This document shows, one piece after another, positions 8,552-15,639 of a stretch of DNA of 23,962 nt. The stretch is from an uncultured Collinsella sp. Lineage in GTDB: Bacteria > Actinomycetota > Coriobacteriia > Coriobacteriales > Coriobacteriaceae. Position numbers and translations under genes: made by a program. How positions within the stretch are numbered: position 1 is the first letter of the stretch; the number at the start of each line of letters is the position of its first letter. The stretch covers positions 1 to 23,962 of the forward strand of contig CABVDH010000024.1 in assembly GCA_902497065.1 (NCBI GenBank). Direction: 5' to 3'. The notes under the pieces were generated by a model. The model had not been told where the DNA came from and made no database searches. It saw only the letters and a list, made by a program, of their open reading frames with translations.

Positions 8552-10262
8552 AAAAGCGAAGACGGTCAACGTCCTCGAGGGACCGATGACCGAGTCGTGC
8601 GCCGAGTTTCCCGCGCGCCACGTGTTTATCAAGTGCCCGGAGTGCCGCCGCGTGATCGATGAGGCGCGCCTGCACGACAACCTCGAGGTCTGCCCTCGTT
8701 GCGGCAAACACTTTCGCGTGAGCGGGCGCGACCGCATGCGCATGACGATTGACGAGGGCACGTTTGAGGAATGGGATGCCAGTCTGGCGCCGGAGGACTT
8801 CCTTTCGTTTCCCGGCTATGCCGACAAGCTCAAGAGCGTGAGCGAACGTTCGGGCGAGCGCGATGCCGTTGTGTGCGGCAAGGGCAAAATCTGCGGTTGC
8901 GATACGGCGCTCTTCTTTATGGACGCCAACTTTATGATGGGCTCGATGGGTTCCGTGGTGGGCGAGAAGATCTGCCGCACATTTGAGCGTGCGACCGAGC
9001 TGGGACTGCCGGTCGTTGGCTTTACCGTATCGGGTGGCGCCCGCATGCAGGAGGGCGTGACCTCGCTCATGCAGATGGCCAAAATCTCTGCGGCGGTTAG
9101 GCGCCATAGCGAGGCGGGCGGCCTGTATATCACGGTGCTCACTGACCCCACGACCGGAGGCGTAACCGCGAGCTTTGCCATGGAGGGCGATATTATCCTG
9201 GCCGAGCCCGATGCCCTGACGGCATTTGCCGGCCCGCGCGTGATCGAGCAGAACATGCACAAGCGCCTGCCCAAGGGATTCCAGCGCTCCGAGTTTTTGC
9301 TGGAGCACGGCTTTTGCGATGCCGTTGTTCCGCGTGGCGAGATTGCGCTCACGGTAGGCGAGCTGCTGGCGCTGCACGAAGGGCACGCGCCCGGCCTGGG
9401 GGCACCGCATGAGATCGTGCATACGGGTCGCCGCGGCAAAAAGTTGGGACACTTGTTCAAGCGCTCGGCCGCACCAAAAACCGCGCTCGAGATTGTCAAA
9501 CAGACCCGCTCGGCAGATCGCGCCACGGCAGGCGAGATGATCTCGCTGGGCCTGGATGGATTTGTGGAGCTGCACGGCGACCGCTACTTTGGCGACGACG
9601 CCGCTGTGGTGGCTGGCATTGGCTGGAAAGATGGACGCCCCGTAACGGTCATCGCCATCGAGCGCGGCACCACGACCAAAGAGCGTATGCGCCGCAACTT
9701 TGGTATGGCACATCCCGAGGGCTATCGCAAAGCGCGTCGTCTGATGCGCCAGGCCGAAAAGTTTGGTCGACCGGTTCTGTGCCTGGTCGATACTTCGGGC
9801 GCGTTTTGCGGCATCGGTGCCGAGGAGCGCGGCCAGGGCGAGGCGATTGCCCAGAATCTCATGGAGATGAGCGGCCTTAAGACGCCGATTGTCTCGGTGG
9901 TGACAGGCGAGGGCGGCTCTGGTGGCGCGCTGGCGCTATCCGTGGCCGACCGCATCCTGATGCTCTCGAGCTCGGCCTATTCGGTCGTGAGCCCCGAGGC
10001 CTGTGCGTCGATCCTGTGGAAGGATACCGACCGCGCGAATGAGGCTGCCGAGGCGCTGAAGCTCACGGCTCCCGATCTGTTGGCGCTCGGCATCATCGAC
10101 GGCATTGTTGACGATAGGGGCCTGTCGCATGAGGAGATCGCCGGTGCCGTCATGTCCTCGGCATTTGATGCCTTCGATACGCTTGGGCAGCTCGACGACG
10201 CGACCCTCACAAACCTCCGCTACGAAAAGTACCGCGCAATCGGTCGATACCGCACGATGTGA
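8538..10262 (+). CDS. accDA: Acetyl-CoA carboxylase carboxyltransferase, fused beta and alpha subunits (AccD-AccA)
   Basis: A 574-residue fusion of the two carboxyltransferase subunits, which transfer CO2 from biotin to acetyl-CoA to make malonyl-CoA. Residues 31-285 are AccD-like, with a zinc ribbon (C33, C36, C52, C55), SGGARMQEG at 165-173 and DPTTGGVTAS at 203-212. Residues 312-574 are AccA-like, with RRNFGMAHPEGYRKA, GAEERGQGEAIAQNL and GEGGSGGAL at 457-465. The long helical N-terminus of separate AccA is shortened, and a basic linker (297-311) joins the halves. There is no stop or frameshift between them. The start overlaps accC. ATG 8544 or ATG 8586, the latter with a GAGGG close upstream, are alternatives and leave the zinc ribbon intact. 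Confidence 0.95.
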   Translation: MLMNRKAKTVNVLEGPMTESCAEFPARHVFIKCPECRRVIDEARLHDNLEVCPRCGKHFRVSGRDRMRMTIDEGTFEEWDASLAPEDFLSFPGYADKLKSVSERSGERDAVVCGKGKICGCDTALFFMDANFMMGSMGSVVGEKICRTFERATELGLPVVGFTVSGGARMQEGVTSLMQMAKISAAVRRHSEAGGLYITVLTDPTTGGVTASFAMEGDIILAEPDALTAFAGPRVIEQNMHKRLPKGFQRSEFLLEHGFCDAVVPRGEIALTVGELLALHEGHAPGLGAPHEIVHTGRRGKKLGHLFKRSAAPKTALEIVKQTRSADRATAGEMISLGLDGFVELHGDRYFGDDAAVVAGIGWKDGRPVTVIAIERGTTTKERMRRNFGMAHPEGYRKARRLMRQAEKFGRPVLCLVDTSGAFCGIGAEERGQGEAIAQNLMEMSGLKTPIVSVVTGEGGSGGALALSVADRILMLSSSAYSVVSPEACASILWKDTDRANEAAEALKLTAPDLLALGIIDGIVDDRGLSHEEIAGAVMSSAFDAFDTLGQLDDATLTNLRYEKYRAIGRYRTM

Positions 10263-10278
10263 CAAAGGGACAGCCCGC

Positions 10279-11517
10279 ATGTCATATTGGGAAAGGCGTT
10301 CCATGCTACAAGTTTCTAACACCTCGTTTACAACGTCGGTTTCATCAAACGCCATGGCCGTGGTGGACTATCTGTCCAAAAGCATGATGTCGGCGCTGCC
10401 GTTTATTGTCTGCGCGGCGTTGTTCCGCACCGTCGCCGTCATTATGGGCGAAGGCATGCTGGGCCTGTGGTCTGCCGATTCCGAAATCTATCGCCTGTTC
10501 TACAGTTGGCTCTATAACGCCGGCTACTACTTTTTGCCCATTTATCTTGGTTGGGCGGCCGCCCGCCAGCTCGGTTGCTCGGAGCAGCTGGGCATGATGC
10601 TGGGCGGCGTATTGATTGCGCCCGATCTGCTTAAGCTCGTCGATGCCGCATCGACGACGGGGGCATCGATGACTTCCGTGTATGGTCTGCTTCCCGCGCC
10701 GGTCAACGATTACACGACGACTGTTATTCCAGTTCTCCTTTCGGTGCCTGTGCTATGGCGAGTGGAGTGTTTCTTTAAGCGCGTTATCCCTAGGGCCGTG
10801 GCGTTTTCGTTTGTTCCGTTTGCGACCATGCTTGTCATGGTTCCGGTTTCGCTGTGTATTACGGCACCGGCGGGCAGCTATCTGGGCATGCTGTTGGGCC
10901 AGCTTATGTTTATGCTTGGCAATTCCGGTGGCATCGTGTCGCTGCTCACGCTCATGGGGCTTGCCGCGGGCTGGGAGTTCCTAAAGATAGCGGGCGTCAG
11001 CAACGTCGTTCTATCGCTTGCGTACGCGCAGTTTATGAGTGTGGGAACGGATTCGTGCATCCTGATTGCCGCGACGATGGCGACGTTCGCCGTTTGGGGC
11101 ATGCCTTTTGGCGCGTCGCTCCGCGTTGCGGATAAGGACGAGAAGGCGCTCATGCTGGGCTACTCAATCTCGGGTGTTCTTGGCGGCGTAAGCGAGCCGG
11201 CGCTGTACGGTTGCGGCTTTAAATATGGCAGGTGCCTGACGTGCATGGCCATTGGCGGCGCCGTCGGAGGCCTTGTTGCAGCCGTGGGCCACGTTACGGC
11301 CTATACCATCGGCATGACGAATGTCCTCATGGTCATTGGCTTTGCCACGGGCGGCATCTCGAACCTGCTGTGGTGCTGCGCTGCCGGCGGTGTGGCATTT
11401 GCGGTGTCTGCGGCGCTGAGCTACTGCTTTGGCGTGGTGCCGGCGAAGGGACAGACGATGGGGGGCGGAGCCGATTCACCCGAAACCTCGAAGAGCGTGG
11501 CCGAAGTAAGCGCGTAA
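10279..11517 (+). CDS. Orphan PTS EIIC-type sugar permease (glucoside/sucrose family)
   Basis: A 412-residue, strongly hydrophobic protein with about ten likely membrane helices. YYFLPIYLGWAAARQLG and GGVSEPALYGCGFKYG resemble signature parts of glucose/beta-glucoside-family EIIC domains, the second being the substrate-site loop. No EIIB (phospho-Cys) or EIIA (phospho-His) domain is attached, and none is encoded next to it. The substrate is unknown. It starts 16 bases after accDA with no terminator between, so it is probably cotranscribed with the fab operon. ATG 10279 has AAAGGGA eight bases upstream; ATG 10303, with GGGAAAGG, is equally possible. It could work with EIIA and EIIB made elsewhere, or act as a non-PTS transporter or sensor. 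Confidence 0.75.
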   Translation: MSYWERRSMLQVSNTSFTTSVSSNAMAVVDYLSKSMMSALPFIVCAALFRTVAVIMGEGMLGLWSADSEIYRLFYSWLYNAGYYFLPIYLGWAAARQLGCSEQLGMMLGGVLIAPDLLKLVDAASTTGASMTSVYGLLPAPVNDYTTTVIPVLLSVPVLWRVECFFKRVIPRAVAFSFVPFATMLVMVPVSLCITAPAGSYLGMLLGQLMFMLGNSGGIVSLLTLMGLAAGWEFLKIAGVSNVVLSLAYAQFMSVGTDSCILIAATMATFAVWGMPFGASLRVADKDEKALMLGYSISGVLGGVSEPALYGCGFKYGRCLTCMAIGGAVGGLVAAVGHVTAYTIGMTNVLMVIGFATGGISNLLWCCAAGGVAFAVSAALSYCFGVVPAKGQTMGGGADSPETSKSVAEVSA

Positions 11518-11555
11518 ACCTGTGCGACACAAGGACGATTCCTTTGCCATGCTCC

Positions 11556-11588
11556 AAGGCCGTGGCCCGTGTGGGTCGCGGCCTTTTT
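11556..11588 (+). terminator. Rho-independent terminator after the EIIC gene
   Basis: AAGGCCGTG pairs with CGCGGCCTT (one G-T pair), separated by a short GC-rich loop and followed by TTTT. It lies about 40 bases after the EIIC stop and probably ends the fab operon transcript. Confidence 0.8.
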
Positions 11589-11615
11589 GTATCTGAAGGA
11601 CAAAGTGGCTACACT
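11587..11615 (+). promoter_or_regulatory. Candidate promoter of the cation exporter gene
   Basis: TTGTAT (11587-11592) and TACACT (11610-11615) are separated by exactly 17 bases and resemble housekeeping -35 and -10 boxes. They lie directly after the upstream terminator and about 50 bases before the exporter start. A second -10-like TACAAT overlaps at 11615-11620. Confidence 0.45.
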
Positions 11616-11663
11616 ACAATCCGTTTGAGCAATAGATATATATAGGCAGTACCGTGGGGGCTG

Positions 11664-12824
11664 ATGAAGATGGTCGAGTGGATCGTTCGTCGTGCGCAGG
11701 GCGACCGTGCGCGCGTGGGCACGTTGACGGGCATGGTGTGTATTCTCGCTAATGTTGCGCTTTGTGCTGCGAAGGGCGCAATTGGTGTGCTGTCGGGATC
11801 GGTTTCGATTGTGGCGGATGCCATGAACAACCTGTCCGATGCCAGCTCGAATATCGTGAGCGTGCTGGGCTTTAAGCTGGCGAGCAAGCCGGCGGACCCC
11901 GAGCATCCTTACGGACATGGCCGCTACGAGTATCTCTCGGGTCTGGTCGTGGCGGCGCTCGTGCTGCTGATCGGCGTTGAGCTGGTGAAGTCCTCGTTTG
12001 AGCGCATCATCCACCCCGAACCTGTCGAGTTCTCGCTTGCCCTGGTGGCAGTCCTGGCGCTTTCGATGGTCGTAAAGCTGTGGATGGCGGCCCTCAACCA
12101 AAAGCTCGGCGATCGCATTGAGTCCGAGACGCTGCATGCGACCGCGCAGGATTCCAAGAACGATGTCCTTGCCACAGGCGCCGTGTTGGCGTGCGCAATT
12201 GTTTCGCAGGTGACGCACATCAATCTTGACGCATGGGTCGGCCTTGCCGTTGGCGCCTATATTGGCTGGAGCGGTTTTGAGCTCATCCAGGATACGGTGA
12301 GCCCGCTTTTGGGCCAGTCGCCCGATCCTAAGCTGGTCAAGCACATTCGAGACAAGATCATGAGCTATCCCGGCGTTTTGGGCGTTCACGATTTGATGGT
12401 TCACGACTACGGCCCGGGCAGGAAGTTTGCAAGTGCGCATGCCGAGATGGCGGCCGAGGACAGCCCGTTGGAAAGTCACGACACGCTCGATAACATCGAG
12501 CAGTCGTTTAGGGACGAAGACGGCATGATCGTTACGCTTCACTACGATCCCATCGTGACCGATGACCCCAAGCTGGCGAGCATGCGCTTGCGCATTCACG
12601 CCATGGCCCAGGAGATCGATAGCCGCCTCTCGATTCATGACCTGCGTTGCGTGCCGGGTCCTACGCACACCAACGTGATCTTTGACTGCGTGCGTCCCTC
12701 GGATCTGCAGATGAGTGCCGAAGACGTAAAGCACGCGCTGGCACAACGGGTCGAATCGGAATATCCCAAGTCGATTGCCAAGATTACGATCGACGAAGAC
12801 TACGTAGGGCATACCCACGAGTAA
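11664..12824 (+). CDS. Cation diffusion facilitator family metal exporter
   Basis: A 386-residue CDF transporter, which exchanges a cytoplasmic divalent metal for protons. Visible are the membrane core with DAMNNLSDASSN (52-63) in helix 2, HPYGHGRYEYLSG (81-93), DSKND (163-167) in helix 5, and a soluble C-terminal domain from about 205. That domain is followed by an extra segment of about 80 residues ending in GHTHE. At the metal site the helix 2 position that is Asp in FieF (D49) appears to be Asn (N56), and helix 5 has DxxxD in place of HxxxD. Such variants are associated with manganese-exporting members, so Mn is a reasonable guess but not shown. The start is ATG 11664 or ATG 11670; neither has a strong ribosome-binding site. 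Confidence 0.88.
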   Translation: MKMVEWIVRRAQGDRARVGTLTGMVCILANVALCAAKGAIGVLSGSVSIVADAMNNLSDASSNIVSVLGFKLASKPADPEHPYGHGRYEYLSGLVVAALVLLIGVELVKSSFERIIHPEPVEFSLALVAVLALSMVVKLWMAALNQKLGDRIESETLHATAQDSKNDVLATGAVLACAIVSQVTHINLDAWVGLAVGAYIGWSGFELIQDTVSPLLGQSPDPKLVKHIRDKIMSYPGVLGVHDLMVHDYGPGRKFASAHAEMAAEDSPLESHDTLDNIEQSFRDEDGMIVTLHYDPIVTDDPKLASMRLRIHAMAQEIDSRLSIHDLRCVPGPTHTNVIFDCVRPSDLQMSAEDVKHALAQRVESEYPKSIAKITIDEDYVGHTHE

Positions 12825-12863
12825 GGCTATGCCGGCAAAGCAGGTTATGCAGAAGGGGAGAGC

Positions 12864-13490
12864 ATGAAGAAGCTGTATCTACTCCGCCACGGTCAGACGG
12901 AGTTCAACGTCAAAAAGCTGGTCCAGGGCCGCTGCGATTCACCGCTCACCGACTTAGGCCGTCAGCAAGCCGGGATGGCAGCCGCATGGCTCAAAGCCCA
13001 CGGCGTCGTCCCCGACAAAGTGGTCTCATCACCCTTAGGCCGAGCCATGGACACGGCAAGTCTCGTCGCATGCGAGCTCCTCGGCCCGGACGCAGCAGCC
13101 GAGCCCTGCGAAGGCATTATCGAGCGCAGCTACGGCACCTTCGAAGAAGGCCCCCACGACGCCCTGCCCACCGACGTTTGGGATCCGGGCGAGGACCTGG
13201 TCCCCTTTGGAGGAGAAGGAAGCCGCGCGCTGCAAGAGCGCATGGTAGACACCCTCACCAATCTCATGGGCGCCGAGGGCATAGAAACCCTCCTAGCAGT
13301 AAGCCACGGCAGCGCCAGCCGCCAATTCATTAAGGCTGCAGCCCCAGAGGGCTTCGAGCTCCCAACAAAACTCCCCAACTGCGCCATCATGATTTTCGAT
13401 TTTGATGAGGCAAAGCTACAAGCAGAAGGCGAGTCAATGCAATGCAAGTTCACCCTCCAGCAAATAGTGGACCCCCAACAAAGTCATTAG
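12864..13490 (+). CDS. Histidine phosphatase / phosphoglycerate mutase-like protein
   Basis: A 208-residue member of the histidine phosphatase superfamily. RHGQTEFN places the phospho-accepting histidine at H9; E87 in IIERSYGTFEEG and H148 in VSHGSASRQF complete the active site. The length fits small phosphatases related to GpmB/CobC better than the ~230-250-residue glycolytic enzyme. The substrate cannot be read from sequence. AAGGGGAG precedes the ATG, 39 bases after the exporter stop, so cotranscription is possible. Codon use is unlike the neighbours: A-ending codons (CTA, TTA, GTA, ACA, CCA) are frequent, above all in the last third. Confidence 0.85.
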   Translation: MKKLYLLRHGQTEFNVKKLVQGRCDSPLTDLGRQQAGMAAAWLKAHGVVPDKVVSSPLGRAMDTASLVACELLGPDAAAEPCEGIIERSYGTFEEGPHDALPTDVWDPGEDLVPFGGEGSRALQERMVDTLTNLMGAEGIETLLAVSHGSASRQFIKAAAPEGFELPTKLPNCAIMIFDFDEAKLQAEGESMQCKFTLQQIVDPQQSH

Positions 13491-13520
13491 CCTGAGCGAG
13501 CAAGGTTTAGCAGACATCAA

Positions 13521-13697
13521 CGTGGCGTTCCCAGTGTGCGGCGGAGGGGACGGGCCTGAGACATATTAAGGTTGTCGCGAGTTCCGCACGAACAGGAGAG
13601 CACTTAATGTGCTCTCCGTCGTGAGCAGGACTGTAGAGCAGCAACCTTAATATGTCTCAGGCCCGTCCCCTCCGCCGCACACTGGGAACGTGCCACG
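13521..13697. repeat. Large palindrome with perfect 49-bp inverted arms
   Basis: The arms at 13526-13574 and 13642-13690 are exact reverse complements over 49 bases. CGTGGC/GCCACG extends them outward past a 2-base bulge. The 67-base centre holds another hairpin: GGAGAGCAC (13595-13603), a TTAAT loop, GTGCTCTCC (13609-13617), flanked by CACGA/TCGTG. Each arm contains GGGGACGGGC, close to the GGGGACAGGC core of the small palindromes found elsewhere in this window. No coding capacity, clear target duplication or T-tract was seen. It fills the space between the histidine phosphatase and the rplC promoter region. Confidence 0.9.
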
Positions 13698-13739
13698 CAC
13701 TTTACCTGCGTAAACAATGTGAGTGAAATATGAATCTCG

Positions 13740-13766
13740 ATGGATACGCCCGCAGCCGTGTATACT
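13740..13766 (+). promoter_or_regulatory. Promoter-like element upstream of rplC (shared with rplB)
   Basis: A 26-base stretch (13740-13765) begins ATGGATACGCCC and ends CCGTGTATAC, matching 23 of 26 bases with 15605-15630 upstream of rplB. TATACT at 13761-13766 is a good -10 box. No good -35 box stands at 16-18 bases, so the conserved upstream half may be an activator or other recognition sequence. If transcription starts near 13773 the rplC leader is about 177 bases. Confidence 0.55.
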
Positions 13767-13877
13767 AAACAGCTGTGTGAAACCAGGGGAGTATTCTGGC
13801 TTGACAAAATGCCTGCTTAATAGGGTTGTCAGGTAGTCCGGGCGAAATACAAGGCTGGGGAGCACGTCGTGTAAGTA

Positions 13878-13942
13878 GTGGTCCTCTAGGGGCGTACGCT
13901 CGGTGGTGTACGCATTGTCCCAAGACCACGCGAGAGTTGGGA
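13878..13942 (+). promoter_or_regulatory. Structured rplC leader with possible ribosome-site masking
   Basis: GTGGTC (13878-13883) pairs with GACCAC (13924-13929) and encloses a hairpin, GCGTAC (13892-13897) with GTACGC (13908-13913). TCCCAA (13918-13923), inside that loop, is the exact complement of TTGGGA (13937-13942), which covers the presumed Shine-Dalgarno of rplC. The layout is pseudoknot-like and resembles the rplB leader. It suggests feedback control by a ribosomal protein, perhaps L3 or L4 (inference). Further upstream, TGACAA (13802-13807) and TTGTCA (13826-13831) can pair. Confidence 0.5.
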
Positions 13943-13949
13943 TCATATC

Positions 13950-14570
13950 TTGATCAGCATGATTCTCGGCCGCAAGATTGGCATGACCCAGGTTTGGGAC
14001 GAGGACGACAACGTCGTTCCCGTCACGGTCATCCAGGCTGGCCCCTGCGCTGTCTCGCAGGTTAAAACTCAGGCAACCGACGGCTATGACGCCGTCCAGA
14101 TCGGTTTCGGCGACATCAAGGCCAAGAACGTGAACAAGCCCATGGCTGGTCACTTCGCCAAGGCCGGCGTCGAGCCTGTCCGCTTCCTTCGTGAGGTCCG
14201 CGTCGAGAACGGCGAGGAGCACAAGGTCGGCGAGGTCGTCACCGTCGCTGATTTCGCTGATGTCGAGAAGGTCGACGTCATCGGTACCTCCAAGGGTAAG
14301 GGCTTCCAGGGTCGCATCAAGCGCTGGGGTCAGCGCCGCGGTCCTATGACGCATGGTTCTCACTTCCAGCGTCACCCCGGTTCTATCGGTCAGTGCGCCT
14401 ATCCTGCGCGCGTCCTCAAGGGCGTCAAGATGGCCGGTCACATGGGTAACGAGCGCGTTACCGTCAAGAACCTTTCCGTTGTCCGCATCGATGCCGAGCA
14501 GAACCTCATCTTGGTCAAGGGCGCTGTCCCGGGTGCCAAGAATGGTCTCGTCGCCATCCGTATGGCCTAA
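13950..14570 (+). CDS. rplC: 50S ribosomal protein L3
   Basis: A 206-residue L3, an early-binding 23S rRNA protein. LGRKIGMTQVWDED near the N-terminus, TSKGKGFQGRIKRWG and the glutamine-containing loop THGSHFQRHPGSIGQ are typical. TTG 13950 is preferred over ATG 13959. It gives the usual spacing of about four residues before LGRK, and a GTTGGGA lies seven bases upstream, whereas the ATG has no ribosome site at normal distance. It is the first ribosomal gene here. The usual preceding gene, rpsJ, is absent. The TTG start and weak ribosome site fit translational control by the leader. Confidence 0.93.
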   Translation: MISMILGRKIGMTQVWDEDDNVVPVTVIQAGPCAVSQVKTQATDGYDAVQIGFGDIKAKNVNKPMAGHFAKAGVEPVRFLREVRVENGEEHKVGEVVTVADFADVEKVDVIGTSKGKGFQGRIKRWGQRRGPMTHGSHFQRHPGSIGQCAYPARVLKGVKMAGHMGNERVTVKNLSVVRIDAEQNLILVKGAVPGAKNGLVAIRMA

Positions 14571-14616
14571 GGGCCCAGCCCATTTAGCCCAGCGTCATAC
14601 CAAGGAGAACACTTAA

Positions 14617-15243
14617 ATGGCAAAGTTTGAAGTAAAGAACAGCGAGGGCAAGAAGGTCGCCGAGGCCGAGCTCGCCGCTGAGGTGTACGGCATCGAGCCG
14701 AACATCCACGTTATGCACCACATCGTCAAGTGCCAGATGGCCTCTTGGCGTCAGGGCACCCAGTCTGCTAAGGGTCGCTCTGAGGTTTCCGGTGGCGGCA
14801 AGAAGCCTTGGCGTCAGAAGGGCACCGGCCGTGCCCGCCAGGGTTCCATCCGTGCTGCCCAGTGGCGTCACGGTGGCGTTGTCTTCGCCCCCAAGCCCCG
14901 TTCCTACGCTAAGCGTATGAACAACAAGGAGGTCAAGCTGGCTATGCGCTCCGCGCTGTCCGCCAAGCTGGCCGATGGCGAGCTCGTGCTCGTCGACGAC
15001 TACGGCTTCGAGAAGCCTTCCACCAAGGCTGCCGTCGCCATGCTCAAGGCTCTCGGCCTTGAGGGCAAGCGTCTGACCATCATCGTTCGCGATGAGGACG
15101 TCAACGCCTACCTGTCGTTCCGCAACATTCCCAAGACGTTCATCATCACCGCTGACGAGGCCAACACCTACGATCTCGTCAACAACAACGCCGTGCTGAT
15201 GCCCGCCGACATCGCCGCTCACTTCGGGGAGGTGCTTGCATAA
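14617..15243 (+). CDS. rplD: 50S ribosomal protein L4
   Basis: A 208-residue L4, a 23S rRNA-binding protein lining the exit tunnel with its extended loop. Visible are KKPWRQKGTGRARQGSIRAAQW and the GGVVFAPKPRSY segment, both family hallmarks of that loop. A strong AAGGAG precedes the ATG. In E. coli, L4 represses the S10 operon through its leader; whether it acts on the rplC leader here is unknown. The stop is immediately followed by the rplW start. Confidence 0.97.
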   Translation: MAKFEVKNSEGKKVAEAELAAEVYGIEPNIHVMHHIVKCQMASWRQGTQSAKGRSEVSGGGKKPWRQKGTGRARQGSIRAAQWRHGGVVFAPKPRSYAKRMNNKEVKLAMRSALSAKLADGELVLVDDYGFEKPSTKAAVAMLKALGLEGKRLTIIVRDEDVNAYLSFRNIPKTFIITADEANTYDLVNNNAVLMPADIAAHFGEVLA

Positions 15244-15531
15244 ATGACCGCCCACGAGATCATCATCCGTCCGATCGTGTCCGAGCGTTCCTTCTCCGGC
15301 ATGGAGCTGAACAAGTACACGTTCGAGGTCGCCAAGGATGCTAACAAGTATCAGATCAAGGACGCTGTCGAGGAGATCTTCGGCGTCAAGGTCGTTCGCG
15401 TGAACACCCTGACGGTCAAGCCCAAGACCAAGCGCGTGCGCTATGTCGCCGGCAAGACCCGTTCTTGGAAAAAGGCCATCGTCACGCTGGCCGAGGGCGA
15501 CACCATCGAGGTCTTTGGCAACCAGGCCTAA
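15244..15531 (+). CDS. rplW: 50S ribosomal protein L23
   Basis: A 95-residue L23, located at the tunnel exit where trigger factor and SRP dock. IIRPIVSERSFSGMELNKYTFEVAKDANKYQIKDA-type N-terminal half and the NTLTVKPKTKRV region are typical. The ATG follows the rplD stop with no gap, and the GGGGAGG ribosome site lies in the end of rplD. It is the last gene before the first break in the ribosomal cluster. Confidence 0.97.
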   Translation: MTAHEIIIRPIVSERSFSGMELNKYTFEVAKDANKYQIKDAVEEIFGVKVVRVNTLTVKPKTKRVRYVAGKTRSWKKAIVTLAEGDTIEVFGNQA

Positions 15532-15549
15532 GACTCGCTGCTGTTGAGT

Positions 15550-15585
15550 GAGCTCATGCCTCCCAAAAAGGGGAGGCGAGAGCTC
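15550..15585 (+). terminator. Hairpin between rplW and rplB, possible terminator or attenuator
   Basis: GAGCTC and CCTCCC (15550-15564) pair with GGGAGG and GAGCTC (15571-15585) across a six-base loop, with a 3x3 internal loop. It is followed only by AAGGTTTT, so termination may be partial. It starts 18 bases after the rplW stop and precedes the second copy of the ribosomal promoter-like element. Confidence 0.45.
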
Positions 15586-15604
15586 AAGGTTTTGGGCGTA
15601 TAAA

Positions 15605-15631
15605 ATGGACACGCCCGGAACCGTGTATACG
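15605..15631 (+). promoter_or_regulatory. Promoter-like element upstream of rplB (shared with rplC)
   Basis: This 26-base stretch (15605-15630) matches the rplC copy at 23 positions. Differences are a T/C, a C/G and a G/A. TATACG at 15626-15631 is a plausible -10 box. It implies that rplB and the following genes can be transcribed separately from rplC-rplD-rplW. A start near 15638 would give a leader of about 73 bases. Confidence 0.5.
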
Positions 15632-15639
15632 TCCGGTGT

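Noticed and set aside
8370..9713. 447-codon open frame on the - strand opposite accC/accDA
   Set aside because: No domain, no ribosome-binding site and full overlap with conserved carboxylase genes; a codon-bias shadow.
13521..13697. Large palindrome as a simple terminator of the phosphatase gene
   Set aside because: There is no T-tract after either arm, and the arms are far longer than needed; termination may still occur but is not shown.
13801..13831. Perfect TTGACA upstream of rplC as a -35 box
   Set aside because: No acceptable -10 hexamer is found 15-19 bases downstream, and the bases take part in a TGACAA/TTGTCA pairing within the likely leader.
13647..14441. 264-codon open frame on the - strand opposite rplC and its leader
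   Set aside because: It runs through the palindrome arm and antisense to rplC; the Leu/Asp-rich product is typical of antisense frames of highly expressed genes.
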